Below, piece by piece: positions 62,482-64,000 of a stretch of DNA of 64,000 nt. Made by a program: the position numbers and the translations under genes. The first letter of the stretch is position 1; every line of letters begins with the position of its first letter. Source of the DNA: Hydrogenophaga sp. (lineage in GTDB: Bacteria; Pseudomonadota; Gammaproteobacteria; Burkholderiales; Burkholderiaceae_C). The stretch lies in assembly GCF_030651625.1 (NCBI RefSeq), contig NZ_JAUSCF010000023.1:1-64000 (forward strand). The letters run 5' to 3'. Under the pieces are notes generated by a model that saw only the letters and a list, made by a program, of their open reading frames with translations, did not search any database and had not been told where the DNA came from.

Positions 62482-63741
62482 CTATGCCAGCGGCAATGTC
62501 ACCGAGAAACACGAGCCCCCGCCCACATCGGCATGCACTTCGATGTGGCCGCCGTGCAGTTCGGCGATTTGCCGGCTGATGGACAGCCCCAGGCCGGTGC
62601 CCTCGTAGTCTTTGCGCAAGTTCAGCCGCTGGAAAGGCTGGAACAACTTCGAGAGGTGTTCGGGGGCGACGCCGATGCCGTTGTCGCTCACTGTGACACG
62701 CGCCATGTGCCCGTCGGTTTTCACCGTGACCCGCACCTCAGGGGCGCGCCCCGCCGGCACGAACTTGAGGGCATTGGCAAGCAGGTTCTGGAACAGCAGC
62801 GAGAGCAGGCTGGCGTGTCCCATCACCACAGGCAGCGGCTCGATGTGCAGCGAACCACCACTGTTTTTCAGTCGGGCAGCGAGTGCGTCTCGCAAGTCAT
62901 TCAGGATGGTATCGAGCGCCACCGGGCTGTGTGGCTCGGCTTCGCCCGTTTGTTGCAGCCGCGCGTAGCGCACCACGTCGTCAAGCAATGTGCGCATGCG
63001 CTGCCCTGCCTTGAGCACCAGTTGCAGATAGCGCCGGGCGTCTTCGGGCAGGACCTGTGCGTGGTCTTCCACCACCAGGCCGGTGAACTGAACCATGGTG
63101 TTGAGCGGTTCGCGCATGTCGTGCGAGGCCATTCGCACGAACTGCAGAAGCCCTTCGTTGGCCAGGGCCAGGTCGGCGGCCGTCTGCTTCAGCCGGGTGT
63201 GACTGGCGCGCAGGTCGTGCATCGCATCTGCCAGCTTGCGCCGGTCCTCGGCGGACAGGTGGCGCAGTTCGTCGTTGGCCTGCTTCAAGCGCAACTGGGT
63301 GCGCACCCGCGCCTGCACGATGGCGGGGCGCAGCGGCTTGGCAATGAAGTCGGCCGCTCCCTTTTCAAGCCCGGACTGTTCGAAGTCTTCTTCGGCATGG
63401 CTCGTGATCATGATCACAGGCAGATCGGTCAGCTGAGGGTCGAGGCGCATCGCATCGAGCACCTCGAAACCCGAGAGCCCAGGCATTTGCGCGTCGAGCA
63501 GCACCAGGTCTGGCGCCGACTCCTTCATCAGCCGCAGGGCAACGGCGCCGCGTGTGGCAAAACGAAGCCGACCCAGTCCTTGCAGTGTCTTGGCCAGTGC
63601 CTGGATCATGCCGGGGTCGTCGTCAACGATGAGGATGCCAGGCAGGCCTGCCTGGTCTTGCTCGCCAGGCGAAGAATCGCCACCCGAGGGCACGGCGGAC
63701 CCGGTGGACTCGGGGATGGCGGTGGGGGCAGCGGTGGTCAT
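62482..63741 (-). CDS. Response regulator-histidine kinase fusion
   Basis: The 419-residue protein starts with a receiver domain (ILIVDDDPGMIQAL; phosphoacceptor in LVLLDAQMPGLSGFEV), has a coiled-coil linker (residues about 150-195), a HisKA domain with the phosphoacceptor histidine in RMASHDMREPLN and a HATPase domain (NLLANALKFVP; DNGIGVAPEHLSKLFQPF; GTGLGLSISRQI). No output domain follows. Its start overlaps the upstream gene by 4 bases (ATGA), so they are translated together. Confidence 0.92.
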   Translation of the reverse strand: MTTAAPTAIPESTGSAVPSGGDSSPGEQDQAGLPGILIVDDDPGMIQALAKTLQGLGRLRFATRGAVALRLMKESAPDLVLLDAQMPGLSGFEVLDAMRLDPQLTDLPVIMITSHAEEDFEQSGLEKGAADFIAKPLRPAIVQARVRTQLRLKQANDELRHLSAEDRRKLADAMHDLRASHTRLKQTAADLALANEGLLQFVRMASHDMREPLNTMVQFTGLVVEDHAQVLPEDARRYLQLVLKAGQRMRTLLDDVVRYARLQQTGEAEPHSPVALDTILNDLRDALAARLKNSGGSLHIEPLPVVMGHASLLSLLFQNLLANALKFVPAGRAPEVRVTVKTDGHMARVTVSDNGIGVAPEHLSKLFQPFQRLNLRKDYEGTGLGLSISRQIAELHGGHIEVHADVGGGSCFSVTLPLA

Positions 63742-64000
63742 TTGGCGATCTCGTCGGCCAGCAGCGCAGCGGCGCTGGCAAAGTCCAGTTCCTCCAATTG
63801 TCTGCTCAGTCGCTCATGCAAGGCTTGGCCCAGCCTTGCACGCAGGGCAGGCGCATGGTGCTGAACCCATTCGAGAGCGGCCAGGTCCTGCTGTTCCAGC
63901 ATCGCTCCCAGTTGAACCAGGGCCTCGCTGGTCAGCGGTGCCTGATCGGCACTGGGCTCCACCGCAGGGGACGACACGCCGGCTTTCAGAAACGGTTCGG
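63738..64000 (-). CDS. C-terminal end of a larger protein, cut by window edge
   Basis: The frame is open to the window edge with no stop, so the true start lies outside. The visible C-terminal part (TSEALVQLGAMLEQQDLAALEWVQHHAP, LEELDFASAAALLADEI) is helical and resembles the tail of large hybrid histidine kinases. A GTG at 63977 is an unconvincing internal start. Coupling to the downstream receiver-kinase fusion fits a signalling operon. Confidence 0.7.
   Translation of the reverse strand, partial: EPFLKAGVSSPAVEPSADQAPLTSEALVQLGAMLEQQDLAALEWVQHHAPALRARLGQALHERLSRQLEELDFASAAALLADEIAK

Overview
The window reads as chromosome of a GC-rich betaproteobacterium of the order Burkholderiales, most likely family Comamonadaceae (Hydrogenophaga or a close relative). 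This is inference from gene content and style: methionine synthase split into two separate genes, duplicated glnK-amtB modules, a NrtABC-type transporter with cyanase, and many short GC-rich intergenic repeats with a GGCCCGGCGAAGCCGG-like core. No rRNA, tRNA, prophage, insertion sequence or CRISPR array was seen. Almost all sequence is ordinary dense coding DNA.

Layout. 0-10 kb: threonine dehydratase, a tandem AAA+ ATPase, a glutamine amidotransferase, recQ, a rhodanese, a MOSC protein, and the homocysteine half of methionine synthase. 10-18 kb: a TerC membrane protein behind a yybP-ykoY (Mn2+) riboswitch, then a two-component system (PAS histidine kinase plus NarL/FixJ regulator) directly upstream of a nitrate/cyanate-type ABC transporter and cyanase. 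18-24 kb: small enzymes, a soluble chemoreceptor-like protein with unusual domain order, pirin, an RlmN-like radical SAM enzyme and a Fic protein with a paired operator. 24-28 kb: a minus-strand operon of sulfurtransferase, single-cysteine OsmC-like protein, acyl-CoA-dehydrogenase-like flavoprotein and rubredoxin-flavoprotein reductase. 28-29.5 kb: a HicAB toxin-antitoxin locus with an unidentified third gene. 30-36 kb: a NifA-like sigma54 activator, a DUF1444-like membrane protein, and the cobalamin half of methionine synthase behind an SAH riboswitch. 36-45 kb: zinc-ribbon and lipoprotein genes, succinate-semialdehyde dehydrogenase, ComM/YifB, and two glnK-amtB operons each with a near-perfect sigma54 promoter. 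45-54 kb: glcEF, an LrgAB pair, glutathione peroxidase, a degenerate receiver protein, a large palindromic/tandem repeat region, lplT and alr. 54-60 kb: an RND efflux operon ending in a DUF2892 gene and driven by a promoter that carries a CsoR-family-type palindrome. 60-64 kb: a TerB-like protein, a DUF3445 protein, MipA/OmpV, a (CTG)21 microsatellite, and a response-regulator/histidine-kinase fusion.

The most interesting signals are: (1) palindromic repeats that have entered coding sequence in frame, in MetH (34942-34982) and in the rubredoxin fusion (24991-25018), plus a repeat-derived tail on GlcF; (2) the four-gene sulfur/flavin operon with an 18-bp perfect palindrome upstream; (3) the RND-DUF2892 operon under a probable CsoR/CstR-type operator; (4) paired inverted repeats filling convergent gene gaps, one of them enclosing a three-copy 143-bp tandem repeat; (5) the 21-unit CTG tract upstream of a porin-like gene; and (6) riboswitch control of only one of the two methionine synthase halves.
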